The translations under genes were made by a program, and so were the position numbers. From assembly GCA_029721435.1 (NCBI GenBank), contig CM056578.1:17832911-17896910 (forward strand): DNA of 64,000 bases, read 5' to 3'. The notes below the pieces were generated by a model. The model saw only the letters and a program-made list of their open reading frames with translations. It had not been told where the DNA came from and ran no database searches. Below, one piece after another: positions 1-11,067 of the stretch; position 1 is the stretch's first letter, and each line of letters opens with the position of its first letter. Origin of the DNA: Gymnothorax reevesii (taxonomy: Eukaryota; Chordata; Actinopteri; Anguilliformes; Muraenidae).

Positions 1-598
1 TGTAAGTGGATGTGCGTCGAAGGCGGTTTGTGCGTGATTTTGAGTTTTGAACGGTTCAAAATTTTTCCGACGCACAACTGTGCGCTGGTGTGCGTAATTC
101 ATGAGTCGGCATGCGTAGTTTATGCGTCGAGTATGCGTAACTATGCGCGGGACACTCGTCGGCCGTCAGTGCTTATGCGTCAGAACTGGTTTGAACCCAC
201 GCACGTCCACGTCCGTCTACTGATGCCCCACGTTCATGTCACGCATGAAACGCGCATGTATCACGTTCATTCCAGTGACATCCACTGACAATACGTGAAG
301 CGTTCGTGTTTGGACGTGCTCCATCGGTGATTCATGCGTCGGCCGTGCGTCGAATGTTCGTGGAATACTGCACCGTATTTGCTAGTATGCGTCGACGTGC
401 GCAATATGTCAGTGATTCGTCAGTGATTGTAAGTGATACATGCGTGGTTTATGCGTGATTCATGCGTGATTCGTCAGAGATTTATACCCCCCGACACCCC
501 GAAAAATTGGTCAATTTCTCAACGCACAAGCAGGTACAAACCCAATCTCTGCGTGATTTGTGAGTGATTCGTGCGTGATCGGCTGTGTGACTGGGCCA
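1..598. mobile_element. PIF/Harbinger-type MITE, copy 1 (cut by window edge)
   Basis: This is a CpG-rich stretch dense in TGCGT/ACGCA motifs. It ends at about 598 with the terminal sequence GTGTGACTGGGCC followed by TTA. It is nearly identical to the complete copy at 46023-46709: base 1 here corresponds to about 46135, so roughly 112 bp lie outside the window. The complete copy has TIRs AGGCCCAGTCACACAGC and a TAA duplication, which fits the 3-bp TWA target of PIF/Harbinger. There is no transposase. The open frame at 10-288 recurs in both copies only because the copies are young. Confidence 0.75.
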
Positions 599-601
599 TT
601 A

Positions 602-2469
602 GCAAACAAATGTGCTCTGTGGAATCAGACCCCAATGAGGCACCCCAATGGACTAAAAAACAAGGCTTCTCCCCTGGACGCAGAGTACAGCCTTTACTGC
701 GTAGATGAATTAGCTTTAGTGCCTGCTATTGAGCATACACGCTAATTAACAGTTGTACAGACCTTGCATACTCAGTAGTGGGTAAGCATGTTCATGTGGA
801 CAGAGCCCGGCTCCATGGAAGCCTGGCTGCTTGCGCGATGGCTGTTGAGTTTTAGACGCCAAACGCAGTGGCCAGAATAAAACAGCAGATGAGAGAGAGA
901 CACAAATAGCATAAGAAGGTGAGACTCTAGCAAGAGAATTGAGGCGGAAATAGGGCTTATATACAATCTGGGTGACGCCCCCAATTAATGCCAGCTGGCC
1001 CATGTGGGCCAATGAGGATCATTACTCCCTCTGGACCAATGAAATCCGGCAGCCTGCCTCAGTAAGGATAGGGAAACTGTGCTATTGGAGGCTCTGATAT
1101 GCATGTAAAATGTTGAAATGAGGGACTGATGCATTGAGTTCATTAATGATCGTATGTTGCGGATTTGCATTCAGTCCAATTCCCTAATCCTGCTAGATCT
1201 AAATGTGGACATAAAATCATTTCCAGAATGTCTGTCTGGTGACTGCATATTTGCTGAGCATTCTGAAAATGACTGGGGTACTTCATCCAAGTGAAGTTTG
1301 CATCCGAATTCGAAGCGGGGAAGGAAATAAATGAGATCCATAGGAAACCCCATTATTATTATTATTATTATTATTACTAATAATAATAATCATCATTATT
1401 ATTATTATTATTATTATCATCATCATTATTAGTCAGGCATGTGGTGCTTAGATTTCAGCAGAATTTCAGTGTCCAGTTGCTTTTATCCTGTATTTTCTTT
1501 GCCTCTGTCTCTTCGTTAATGGATGAGATATAAATTTAATGTGTATTTATGGACATCCATTTTTTAATAATCTGTTCCACATCTTCTCATTCAAATCCAT
1601 AAAAACTTCAAGCACCAAACCTTGTACAACAGCATTTTATGGCAAAATATGTTGTTAAAATGACTGAAAATATATTTACACTGCAAGCCACATGCAGCAT
1701 GAGTCCAATGATGTTCTTTTTTTATTTATTTATTATTTACACAGTAGATCGGCAATAGAGTGTCAACTGTCATATTAAATGTAGTTTATACTCACATAAT
1801 CTTGCAAAAAAACAACTTTTTAACAGACATGGAAATTGCAGATTGTAAGATGGTTTTGGTTTCATGAAACTTGATTTATGTTGAATTTCAATATCCTCCC
1901 CTTTTTCAGGTCCTCCCCCAATGAGAATAATCTGAAGCACTGAAAATTCAAAGATATCTTTCTTGAATATTGTGGTTACATGCAAAGACTGGGCTTTCAG
2001 TCCACTGTCAGGTCACACATATTAAAAAATAAGATGCTTGAGTTCAATTTAAGGAACTGCACTTAAAAGAGGCATTGAGTTTTGGACATATAACATATAA
2101 CCAAACCACCTTAACGGTGCCTTAATGTTGCTGTTTGTGTACCTCCAGGCAATAATACCCATTCATTACCGACCGCTTCAGAGACTGGGCCATTTCCAAT
2201 CAGCGAGACATAAGTCAAACAGGGGAGACTGCTGTCCACTAGTGTTCTTAGATTATTACTAATGTAAAAGGAATTCAGCAAAAGAAAAGGCCGTCCTGCT
2301 TTTACAAGGAGGGCTACCGTCCAAGGTCCAATAATCCATGTAAATCATTGGAAATATCTTTTTCTTTTATGAAAGCTTCAGATTAAGAGATATGGGAAGA
2401 GCTTTCACGTAATATATATGAATACGGAGTCTGTGGTATCAATGCAAAAAAAAACAAAACAAAACACGA
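602..2469. other. Gene-free stretch
   Basis: No coding exon or recognisable transposon was found. Open frames are short and unrecognised. The stretch contains an ATT/ATC microsatellite at 1351-1430 and is otherwise A+T-rich unique-looking sequence. Its right end may include the undefined left end of the Tc1 relic that follows. Confidence 0.5.
1351..1430. repeat. (ATT)n / (ATC)n microsatellite
   Basis: About 80 bp of ATT triplets with interspersed ATC, CTA and inverted AAT runs. This is an imperfect trinucleotide microsatellite. Confidence 0.9.
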
Positions 2470-4047
2470 CAAAAGAATCCTCACAGCCTTTTTTTTTTTT
2501 GCATACTAAAATACTCTGCCCACCTTTAGCTTTGATCCTGGCACACATTCGCCATGGTATTGTTTCGACAATCTTATACTTAGCTCTAACATTTATTTCC
2601 AACCAGATTTGCATTGATTTTTGGCTGAGCTATTGTATTGATGATGGGTGAGTCTATCCACTTCATTAAGTCTTCTCAAGCAGATCTCACAGACTTGCAA
2701 CTGGTTAAAGTCCAGACTCTGAGCTTACCAATGATTCCTCCTGCTCGATGAACCACTCTTTCACAATTTTAGCCCTATGAATCTCAGCATTGTCTCTTGA
2801 AATATGCCTGTGCCGTCAGGGATTAAACATTCTGGTCATTCAGTATATGCGAGTAGTCAGCTGAATTCTTTTTTTTTTTTTTTTTTTGCTGCAGAACAGT
2901 GCTCAGCCGAGACCTGAACAACTGAAGCAACCCCAGATCATAACGCTTCCTCCAGAGGCTTGTATAATAGGCGCTGTGTACGACAAGTGCATCACCTCAT
3001 GGGCTACCTTTCTTATCCTGACACACCCATCACTCTGGAATAGGGTAAACCTAGACTCATTAAACCATATGACCTTTTTCCATTGTTCCTCAGTCCCATC
3101 ATTATGCTACCTTCCAAAGTGAATAAGTTTTTTTTTTTTTTTTTTTAAATCAAGTAGCCTTACTAACCAGTGGCTTTCTTGTGGCCACGCAGCTGTTTAG
3201 TCCTAATCCTCCAAGTTCTTGTTGCATCGTGCATGGCGAAATGTTCTTTCACAACTAAACATTGCCATGAGTTCTACTGTTGGCTTTTGTCTGATGAGAC
3301 TTCACCGAGCATTTTAGTGATCCCCGTCTGTCTTGGTTTTGACCCCGCCGGCTGAAGACAAGAAACCGGCAGGCACTGGGACCATGGACCCAAAAAGTGG
3401 ATTAGGGACCCACACGCAAAGGCTGAGTTCAAAAATAGAAATGTTTGATAAAACTTGACAAAAATACAATATAAAACTCAGGGGATCAACAGCAAAAACA
3501 ACAATAACAGGGCTCAGACATCAGAATGCAGCTGCACTGCCAAGCTGGCAGTGCAGCTCTTAAATATCACACACTTCAACCTCCACTTCAACGAGCAGCA
3601 GGTGTGGCTCATTGAAATAGAGGCAAAGACAGCAGGAGGGGGGAGGGACTGCAGGGCAGAACCATCACACGAACAGTATCAATCATTTTTTCCCAACCCA
3701 TTTGTTCCCCAGCTTGGCACTTCACCACAATCCTTCCAGGTTTTAATTAATTGTTGGACAGTTCATGACCGATTTCTAGTGATTTCAGCAATCTCTTTGT
3801 CTCCTTTTCTTGATGCTGGCCTATAACTTGTCCCTCTTGAAACACAGTAACATCTTTTTAATGACCATGAGATACGTCTTCCTACATGTTTGTTTAAGAA
3901 ATGAGAAGTAATGCACTGGATCAGTCAGGATTAAAAAATCATTGCCAGCTGAAACATATTAATCACTGCAATAATGATTCAGTCATAGGCTCTTGACTGT
4001 TTGCTTAATCAAAACAGTGATTTTTTTTTTTGAATAGGTAGTGTATT
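2470..4047 (-). mobile_element. Tc1-like transposon relic with interrupted transposase
   Basis: The minus strand carries the remains of a Tc1/mariner transposase gene. The text matches the familiar fish Tc1 pattern in order: the 3' coding half (about 2510-3330), a break with foreign sequence (about 3333-3715), and then the 5' half with the helix-turn-helix region (about 3715-3900). The right end, GGTAGTGTA near 4039-4047, resembles a Tc1 TIR end. Frames are destroyed by many stops and indels. The left TIR could not be located, so the left boundary is approximate. The element is non-functional. Confidence 0.7.
3333..3715. repeat. Insertion within the Tc1 relic, with perfect hairpin
   Basis: This segment interrupts the transposase similarity and has no counterpart in Tc1 elements. 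It contains a perfect 13-bp inverted repeat, AGCTGCACTGCCA at 3530-3542 and its complement at 3546-3558, with a 3-nt loop. The open frame at 3455-3826 has no recognisable domain and runs through the insertion boundary, so it is not called a gene. The repeat family is unknown. Confidence 0.45.
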
Positions 4048-4332
4048 TCAAAACCAGACTAACTAAAAGTGTTCATGTAATAGTGTGTATCCGGTAGTTT
4101 CTTTGCCAGTGGACTGCGATTTTTGTCCCCCCTTGTGTCTTAGCATTAGACGTGTGACTTTGGACAGCCTGCAGCTTAGTGCCCAACTGAATTCTGGGAT
4201 GCACATTTTTTTTTTCCGCTTTTGTGAAGTGATGATGTTACTAAAGATGGCCTCTCCAGCACAGGCTTGTAGCGGCAGCACATCACACTTCCTTCTTTAT
4301 CCAACGACACAGAGAGAGTTGCTAATGTAAGC

Positions 4333-4366
<34 letters not shown>

Positions 4367-6410
4367 CATGCGCCATGTAATGAGGTGGTGAGTCAATTAA
4401 CCTCAAACAATACGATTGTCCTCCACTGACACACATGCACACAGATGCACATAGAGAGTTATTAATGTTATTTTAGTTGTTACAGGGATGAGAATGACCA
4501 AGGTATGAAAATACTGAAAACTTGTGGCCACCAAGGCCCCCTTGGGGGTCCAGGGCAGAGCACTGGTGGGGGGTCCGGGGGAGCTAAGCCTCCCGGAGGA
4601 AAACTTTTTTTGTGCTCTGGAAGACATAAAACCACCCTCATCTGCATAATAACACATCTATAACTACTTCTTTCTATCTGAGATAAGGCCATCGAAACAT
4701 AACAAAAAAGTTGAATAGGACAAACCTGTTTATATCCATTCATAATGACACCAATTTAAGTAAATATCAAGTTTCTACAACATCAGTCATACTCAAGGAA
4801 ACTACACTATATACTTATGAGCAGACAATTTCCTTTTTCTGGGAAGCATCTTATTGAGTGCCAAAGACCCCCCATGCTTCAAACACCACTCTTTTAAATT
4901 TTAGAATGAATTGGGTTATTTTGCTGCATTTTTACAAAGAAGCAAGCTCTTCTTCATTCTCTTTGAACTGGGATTTTGGAAGACAATACCATTAAAATTT
5001 TACAAAGTTTACAAATTTTTACAAAATTTTACAAAGACTGTTATCCATATTGCTTGTACTCAAGCTGCAAAACAAAAAGCAATGGTTAGGAACAAGAATA
5101 TCCTGTACAGATCAAAAGCTCTTCGTGAAAAAAATTCTAAATCTAAACTTCAAATGGAAGTGAATGGAGAAGGTTACTTGTAAAATGAGAGGCAGCCAGG
5201 CAAGTTCTTGAGGGAAACGGTCTTTAGTGCACTACAATTCACAAAACAGCTATCCAGCACTTGTTCATGAATGCAAGAATTTTCTTAAGTCTGCACACAG
5301 GTTCAAAATTCCCACAGTTCCACAAGGTTTTTTGCGCGAGTTAGCAAACAACAATGTGTCTGTTCTTTTCATTGGTTAAACAGATGACTAATAATAACCA
5401 ATGAGCTTTGCACTTTCATTATGAATTTGACTGATTTTGTTTAAAGCAGTGAACATAGGCACAGATCTGCTGCACGAATGCATTTTTGCTGGACTAGGTT
5501 TGCGATGCTATCGCAAAGGAAGACAGAGCAAGGGGGGTGGTGTGAAGGAGTGACGAATCAGTGCTGCTGTATTTTTGGCCTGTCACCATCCCTGAAACCA
5601 AAAAATCTTATCCTACATCAATTATTGGAACCTCACATTGGCTAGCTATAAATCACCCAGGCATCCTCCATTGGTGTGAGACCCTTGACCTCGACAATAT
5701 TGCCAATCTCATAATTTTCCTGCAGACACTACGCAATATCCTCCCCACAGCAAAGCAGGAAAATGACCCAGCACATCTCAAGTCAGTTGTTGGGAAAATG
5801 TAAGTTTCCATCAGTTTGCTCTAGTTTCCAACAGGTTTGTCCACTTCACATATTTCCTTGCTGTCTGCCAGAATATTCTCATGTTCACAGCCATATTGAG
5901 TTTTTTTTTCTTCTCTGCTTGGTGTTTAAAAGTACTCATACGAACACAGTCCCCATGAGTGAATACCCCCATCCCTAACAACAGAGGACGAATGTGGTGA
6001 ATTCATCCATCATTGTGCCAGACAATGTTTTGTTCCACCGCTTAGCCTGGAAGAACAGTGTCCATGACGTCAATAAAGTCTTTTATCCAGGTACAACAAT
6101 GACTGGCAAGACACAGTATTATTTTATCCTTAATGTTAAATGCAGCAAGCTTATTTCTGTTGTTTGTCCAATATGAAGAACATTTCATTTTAATGACCCA
6201 GTCGTGTGCACTGAGATGAATACTGCATTTCCCATAAAAATTCAGCTCGTGCATTTTACATTTGAGTATAAAAACATAATAGGTTACAACAAGCCCGTGC
6301 GTGGGGGCAGCACTGAAAATGCAAAAGGCCTGATGATTCATGGTGGTGTTTTCCACTAAGTTCATTGGGTTCATAGAAACATTCAGTTGGTTCATAGAAA
6401 CATAGATTTA
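4048..6410. other. Gene-free stretch
   Basis: No gene was identified. It holds a (GA)n microsatellite at 4334-4364 and a short purine/pyrimidine-skewed part near 4530-4610. Remaining open frames are below 120 codons, overlap on both strands and match no known family. Confidence 0.5.
4334..4364. repeat. (AG)n microsatellite
   Basis: An uninterrupted AG dinucleotide run of about 30 bp. Confidence 0.9.
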
Positions 6411-6683
6411 CAACTGCATTTCCAAACAAGCTGGGACTTCGTGTAATATGTAAATAGAAACACAATGCAGTGATTTTCAAATCATTTAACATAACATAAC
6501 ATGAATGGCGAGAACAGGCCGTTCAGCCCAACTACGCTTGCCAGTTTCGTTATACTATTGTGAATATATCCCTTCCGATACTCAATGACTCAATGGTATC
6601 TAGCTTTAAGTCAAGCCTGCTCTTGAAAACCCCCAAGGTCTCTGCCTCAACAATATGGTCAGGCAAGCTATTCCACATTGAAA

Positions 6684-8100
6684 TTACTCTTTGGTGAAAA
6701 AATAATTCTGAATATCAGTGCTAAATTTACCTTCGGGTAACTTCCATTTGTGACCCCGAGTTCTACTCACAACACTTGGTCGAAGGAATCCTACATAATT
6801 CACTTTGTTAATCCCTTTAACATATTTAAAGACCTCAATCAAATCACCCCTTAGTCTCCTTTTCCTAAGACTGAAGAGATTAAGGATCTTCAGCCTCTTC
6901 TCATAACTTTCATCTTTTATACCTGGAATAAGCTTAGTGGCTCTTCTCTGAACTTTCTCTAGAGCCCCTATATCTTTCTTAAAGTATGGTCCCCAGAACT
7001 GTACACAATACTCCAGCTGTGGTCTGACGAATATGTTGTACAAAAGAAGCATCACCTCCTTAGATTTGTACTCAATACTTTTGGCAATGTATCCCAGCAT
7101 CCGATTAGCTTTTTTAACTGCTAAGGCACAATGGCTAGAGCCTGTGAGCGTTTGGTCAACAATGACTCACAGATGTTTCTCGTGTGGAGCACATTCCAGT
7201 TTTAAACCTCCCATGAAGTAATCCTGTCTAATGTTTTTATGACCTACATGTAGAACTTTACATTTTGCTACATTAAATTTCATTTGCCATATTTCTGCCC
7301 AATTCTGGATTCTATCCAAATCATCCTGAATCACTTTAGTGGACTCTAAACTATTTGCCAAACCCCCCAATTTAGTATCGTCTGCAAATTTAACTAATCT
7401 GCTCTCAATATTCCTATCAAGGTCATTAATGTAGATGAGGAACAGCAAGGGTCCCAACACCGATCCCTGGGGGATGCCACTCCCCACCATACCTAGCTCA
7501 GATGAGATACCACTGACCACCACTCTTTGTGTTCTGTCCTGTAACCAGTTTTGAATCCACTCCAGAATATGTCCTGTAACTCCAATGGAGCTCATTTTAA
7601 AAATTAGACTCTTATGCGGTACTGTATCAAATGCTTTCTGAAAACCCTGCTCTGGTCATAAGTCTTGGTGGCCTCTTCAAAAAATTCTGGGAGGTTTGTC
7701 AGGCATGACCTTCCCTTATGCAAACCATGTTGGCTATCCCTCAAGATACAATTACGTTCAAGAAATAAGTCCAGCTCATCTTTGATGATAGATTCCAATA
7801 TTTTGCACGCAATGCAAGTTAAACTGACTGGCCTGTAATTTCCCGTCTCGGTATGGTACCCATGTTTCCAATCATTTGGTATTTCTCCAGTTTCTAAAGA
7901 CCGTCTAAAGAAGGAGGATAGTGGCTTAAAGATGATTTCACCAACTTCCCTGAGCACTCTAGGATATAAGCCATCAAGACCCGCCGCCTTATCTGCCTTT
8001 AGTTTATGCAGCTTGTCTAATACTTTGTTATCCCTAACCTCAATTTCTGCAAAAAATCTTTAGCATTTAACATGCCCTCTGGCCGAATAAAGACCCACTC
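6684..8100 (-). pseudogene. LINE reverse transcriptase (L2/CR1-like), frameshifted
   Basis: This is the reverse transcriptase of a Jockey-superfamily LINE, which would copy the element's own RNA into nicked chromosomal DNA. Three adjoining minus-strand frames carry it. 7604-7957 holds the fingers/palm region with NYRPVSLT. 7167-7595 holds IPQGSVLGPLLF and then the catalytic FADDTKL box, with both aspartates intact. 6684-7100 holds the C-terminal region with LEYCVQFWGPYFKKDI, VQRRATKL and RRLRGDLIEVFK. Frame changes and stops between the blocks show that it is dead. No endonuclease domain remains, as expected after 5' truncation. Confidence 0.85.
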
Positions 8101-8135
8101 TGAGGTAAAATTCTCAACAAAGTAATTATTTAAGG

Positions 8136-8339
8136 CAGGGGTCCCTAATCTTTCCCAGAAAGATCCAGTGTGGGTGCAGGCTTTCATTGCAACCAAGCAA
8201 TTACACACCTGATACTACTAGTCAATCCCTGGACTCTTTGCTAATAAGCTTGATTAGTAGCATCAGGTGTGTAGCTGCTTGGTTGCAATGAAAGCCTGCA
8301 CCCACACCGGCCCTTTCTGGGAAAGATTGGGGGCCCCTG
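8136..8339. mobile_element. hAT-type MITE with perfect 8-bp target duplication
   Basis: A 204-bp foldback element. It begins CAGGGGTCCCTAATC and ends with the imperfect complement GGGGGCCCCTG. The arms extend about 80 bp, including GGTTGCAATGAAAGCCTGCA near the right end. It is flanked by the exact 8-bp duplication ATTTAAGG (8128-8135 and 8340-8347). CAGGGG ends plus an 8-bp duplication are hallmarks of hAT elements. It lies inside the LINE and is therefore younger. Confidence 0.85.
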
Positions 8340-8372
8340 ATTTAAGGCATCCGCAATATCCTTGTTATCATG

Positions 8373-9468
8373 TACAGTGGCTCCAATAAGTATTTGTACA
8401 TTGCTTGAAAATTCGACTACATAACAGCTTTTGTATATTCGGCTAAATGCTTGCTATTGTGTGTAAAAGTGATTAAAATATTTGATAATCAATATGTTTT
8501 AAACAAATATTTAATGTCAAAATGGCATATTTGGTCAGAAAGGCGATTATCTGACCCAATAAGTATCTGTACAGTTCCATTAGTGAGTCACAAAACTTAT
8601 AATACTCAGCTACATAAAGCTACTTTATCAGCTACATAAAGAAGGCCACTGTAAATCCTTATTTTTTGAAGATTGGTATGAGAGGAATATATGGTCTATA
8701 GTTGACTTGATGGACACGAATGGCAATTTCTTAACTTATGAACAATTCTGTATGAAATATACAATGGCCCCAATAAATATTTGTACACTTCTTCATGGAC
8801 TTCATGGAGCCGGTTACGGTTGGCCTGGGCACAAACATGGCCGAGGACTGTCTCTCCCTCTCTACCAGCAGGGAGATGTACCGGTCAGTGCGCTGGCTGG
8901 TCTTCCTGGGATGTCCTTTCCTGGCTGCATTGGCTATGCGTTCAGACTGTTTGTACTTCTTGATGATGTACTGCACGGTCGTGTGGCGTAACGATAGCCG
9001 AGTTCCAATTTTTCTGGTGCTTTGGCCTCCTTTATGTAGCTGAATGATTTGCTCCCGCATTCGACGGGGTATCTTGCCTGTCTTAGCCATATATCACAGG
9101 AATACATTATGGGCATGGTCAGGCCATTTACATAGGCCAGTCTGTGTACAGAGGGAGTGTCCAGTATGGTCATGCTTGACCAAATCAGACCAAGTGAGTC
9201 AACCATGTCCTGTAAACATCTTGAGTCAATTTTACGTGAGTATTATAAGTTTTGTGACTCACTAATGGAACTGTACAGATACTTATTGGATCAGATAATC
9301 GCCTTTCTGACCAAATATGCCATTTTGACATTAAATATTTGTTTAAAACATATTAACGAATATTTTAATCACTTTTACACACAATAGCAAGCATTTAGCC
9401 GAATATACAAAAGCTGTTATGAAGTCGAATTTTCAAGCAGTGTACAAATACTTATTGGAGCCACTGTA
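8373..9468 (-). mobile_element. Internally deleted Tc1-like element with long TIRs
   Basis: Terminal inverted repeats of about 235 bp (8373-8608 and 9235-9468) start TACAGTGGCTCCAATAAG and end with its complement, with TA at both edges as expected for Tc1/mariner. The element is inserted in the LINE just right of the hAT MITE. The two TIRs are nearly identical, which suggests a fairly recent insertion. It keeps only the N-terminal part of a transposase. A third, partial copy of the terminal motif, GGCCCCAATAAATATTTGTA, lies internally at about 8765 and marks the deletion joint. Confidence 0.85.
8731..9090 (-). pseudogene. Tc1-like transposase, N-terminal fragment
   Basis: A 119-codon minus-strand frame from MAKTGKIPRR. 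The first ~100 residues form the paired-like DNA-binding region of a Tc1 transposase: a helix-turn-helix (QIIQLHKGGQSTRKIGTRL through VQYIIKKYKQS) and then the basic GHPRKTS segment. After about residue 100 the frame enters terminal-repeat-derived sequence and ends. The whole DDE catalytic domain is missing. It could at most bind TIRs and could not transpose. ATG is chosen because MAKT is the usual start of this subfamily. Confidence 0.8.
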
Positions 9469-9857
9469 GCAGCGATTCATTTTTATTCTTTATGCACTAA
9501 ACCTGCTCTTCGACTTTCCTTTTTCTGCTACAATACTGAAAGAAGCACTTAGGGTTAGTTAAATTTTATATTTTTTTGAAAATAGTGCAAAGACAATATA
9601 TCAGATGATCAAACTGAGATATTGTACTGTTTTTTTGTAAAATATGAGCTAATTTTGAATTTGATGCCTGTTATGCATTTCAAAAAGTTTGGCACAGGGG
9701 CATGTTTACTTTTGAGTTCCATCACGTCTTCTTTAATCAACACTCTGTGAACATTTGGTAACTAAGGAGACCAACTGCTGTAGTTTTGAAAGCAAAATTT
9801 TTTCCTCTCTTGCTTCCTGTAGGATTTCAGCTGCTCAGTACTTTGCAGCCTCCTTTG

Positions 9858-10644
9858 TCATGTTTTTAAATTCATAATGCACCTAATATTGTCAGTGGGG
9901 GACAGGTCTGGACTGCAGTCAGTCCACTTTAGCACCCACTCTTTTACTACAGAGCCATGATGTTGTAATACGTGCAGAACATGGTGTTGCTGAAATGAGC
10001 AAGGCCATCTATTAAAAAAGGCATCTGGATGGCAGTAAATGTTACACCAAAACTTGTATATATTGTTCACAATTAATGGTGTCTTCCTGGATGTGCAAGT
10101 TACCCTTGTGATATATACTAATGCACATCAGTACTGTCATGGATGCTGGATTTTGAACTGCGTGCTGATAACAAGCCAGATGGCCCCTCTCCTTTTCAGC
10201 TCAGAGAATGTAGCGTCCATGATTTCCAAAAAGAATTTCATAGTTTGATTAGTCAGACCACAGGACAGTTTTCCACTTTGCCTCAGTAAATTTTAAATGA
10301 GAGCAGGCCAGAGAGGAAGGCAGTGTATGTGGATCTTGTTTATGCTGTAATTGGTCTAAAACTCAACATGAGTTTTAACTTTCATTTATGATTGCAGTGA
10401 CAAACTCTGTTTACTGACAATATAATAATAATAATTTTCAGAAGTGTTCCAAAGTGCTTGCAGTGATTTCCACTACAAAATCTTCTGTGTTTTTAAAGGA
10501 GAGCCATCTAAGGACCTGAGAATCACAGCAATTCAAAACTGGATTTTGGCCTTGTCTCATCCGTACAAAGATTCTTTTGGATTCTCGGAATCTTTTAATG
10601 ATATTATGTACCTTAGAGGATTGAATTCCCAAATTCTTTGTCAT
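9858..10644 (-). pseudogene. Tc1-like transposase fragments of the outer element
   Basis: On the minus strand, 10438-10644 carries the helix-turn-helix part (LGIQSSKVHNIIKRFRES followed by a Gly-Gln-rich linker). 9858-10070 carries the region leading into the last acidic residue (WTDCSPDLSPTDNI, from a usual WPACSPDLSPIEN, so the catalytic glutamate is lost). The order and strand match a Tc1 transposase in the 6411-11067 element. Stops and frameshifts separate the parts. Confidence 0.75.
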
Positions 10645-11067
10645 TTTAAATTATCATTAAACATTATCCTTAAATTGTTTATCTATTTCACCCATGCAGT
10701 TCTTCATAGGGTGGTTAAGCCCTTAGCATATTTACCTATGAAGGACTTTCTATATCCAATCATGTGACTGACCTGTTGCTACATGATCTAATTAGCTGTG
10801 AGATGTTCCACCAGTTGTTTTTTTTTTTTTAGCATCATACATTTAGTCTTTTTCATTGTCCAGTCCCAACTTTTTTGCAGCACATTGCTGACATCAAATT
10901 CAAAATGAGGTTGCATTTACCAAAAAACTATTAAATATCCGTGTAAACATCTGATATATCGTCTTTGTCATATTTTCAAATAAACATTAACTTTAAATAA
11001 TTTGAAAAGCATTGCATTGTTTTTATTTCCATTTTATACAGAGTCCCAGCTTTTTGGAATTGGAGTT

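Larger units (their letters stand above)
6489..9555 (-). mobile_element. L2/CR1-like non-LTR retrotransposon, 5'-truncated, carrying two younger insertions
   Basis: A minus-strand LINE inserted into the Tc1 relic. Its 3' end is at the left, with a short ATAAC/TGTTA-type tandem tail at about 6489-6503, typical of L2-like elements. The reverse transcriptase is at 6684-8100. The 5' portion continues beyond the hAT MITE and the Tc1 derivative to about 9555, where sequence still translates as an upstream LINE segment (Lys/Arg-rich) before Tc1 sequence resumes. Clade assignment between L2 and CR1 is from memory of motifs only. Confidence 0.75.
6411..11067 (-). mobile_element. Tc1-like transposon relic (outer layer of nested insertions)
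   Basis: The left end CAACTGCATTTCCAAACAAG (6411 on) and the reverse complement of the right end near 11045-11067 (AACTCCAATTCCAAAAAGC) form the terminal repeat of the fish Tc1 family that typically begins CAACCCC.ATTCC. Internal sequence resumes after the LINE at about 9556 in the pattern expected for this family. Subtracting the inserted LINE and its passengers leaves about 1.6 kb, the normal length for a Tc1 element. Transposase remnants lie on the minus strand between 9858 and 10644. Confidence 0.7.

Noticed and set aside
10..288. Open frame of 92 codons with a near-identical counterpart at 46108-46422
   Set aside because: Both lie wholly inside copies of the CpG-rich Harbinger MITE. Similarity reflects recent copying of non-coding DNA, and the peptide has no domain.
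4530..4610. G/C-skewed block resembling a small CpG island
   Set aside because: Few CpG dinucleotides and no adjacent exon. Simply a purine-rich patch.
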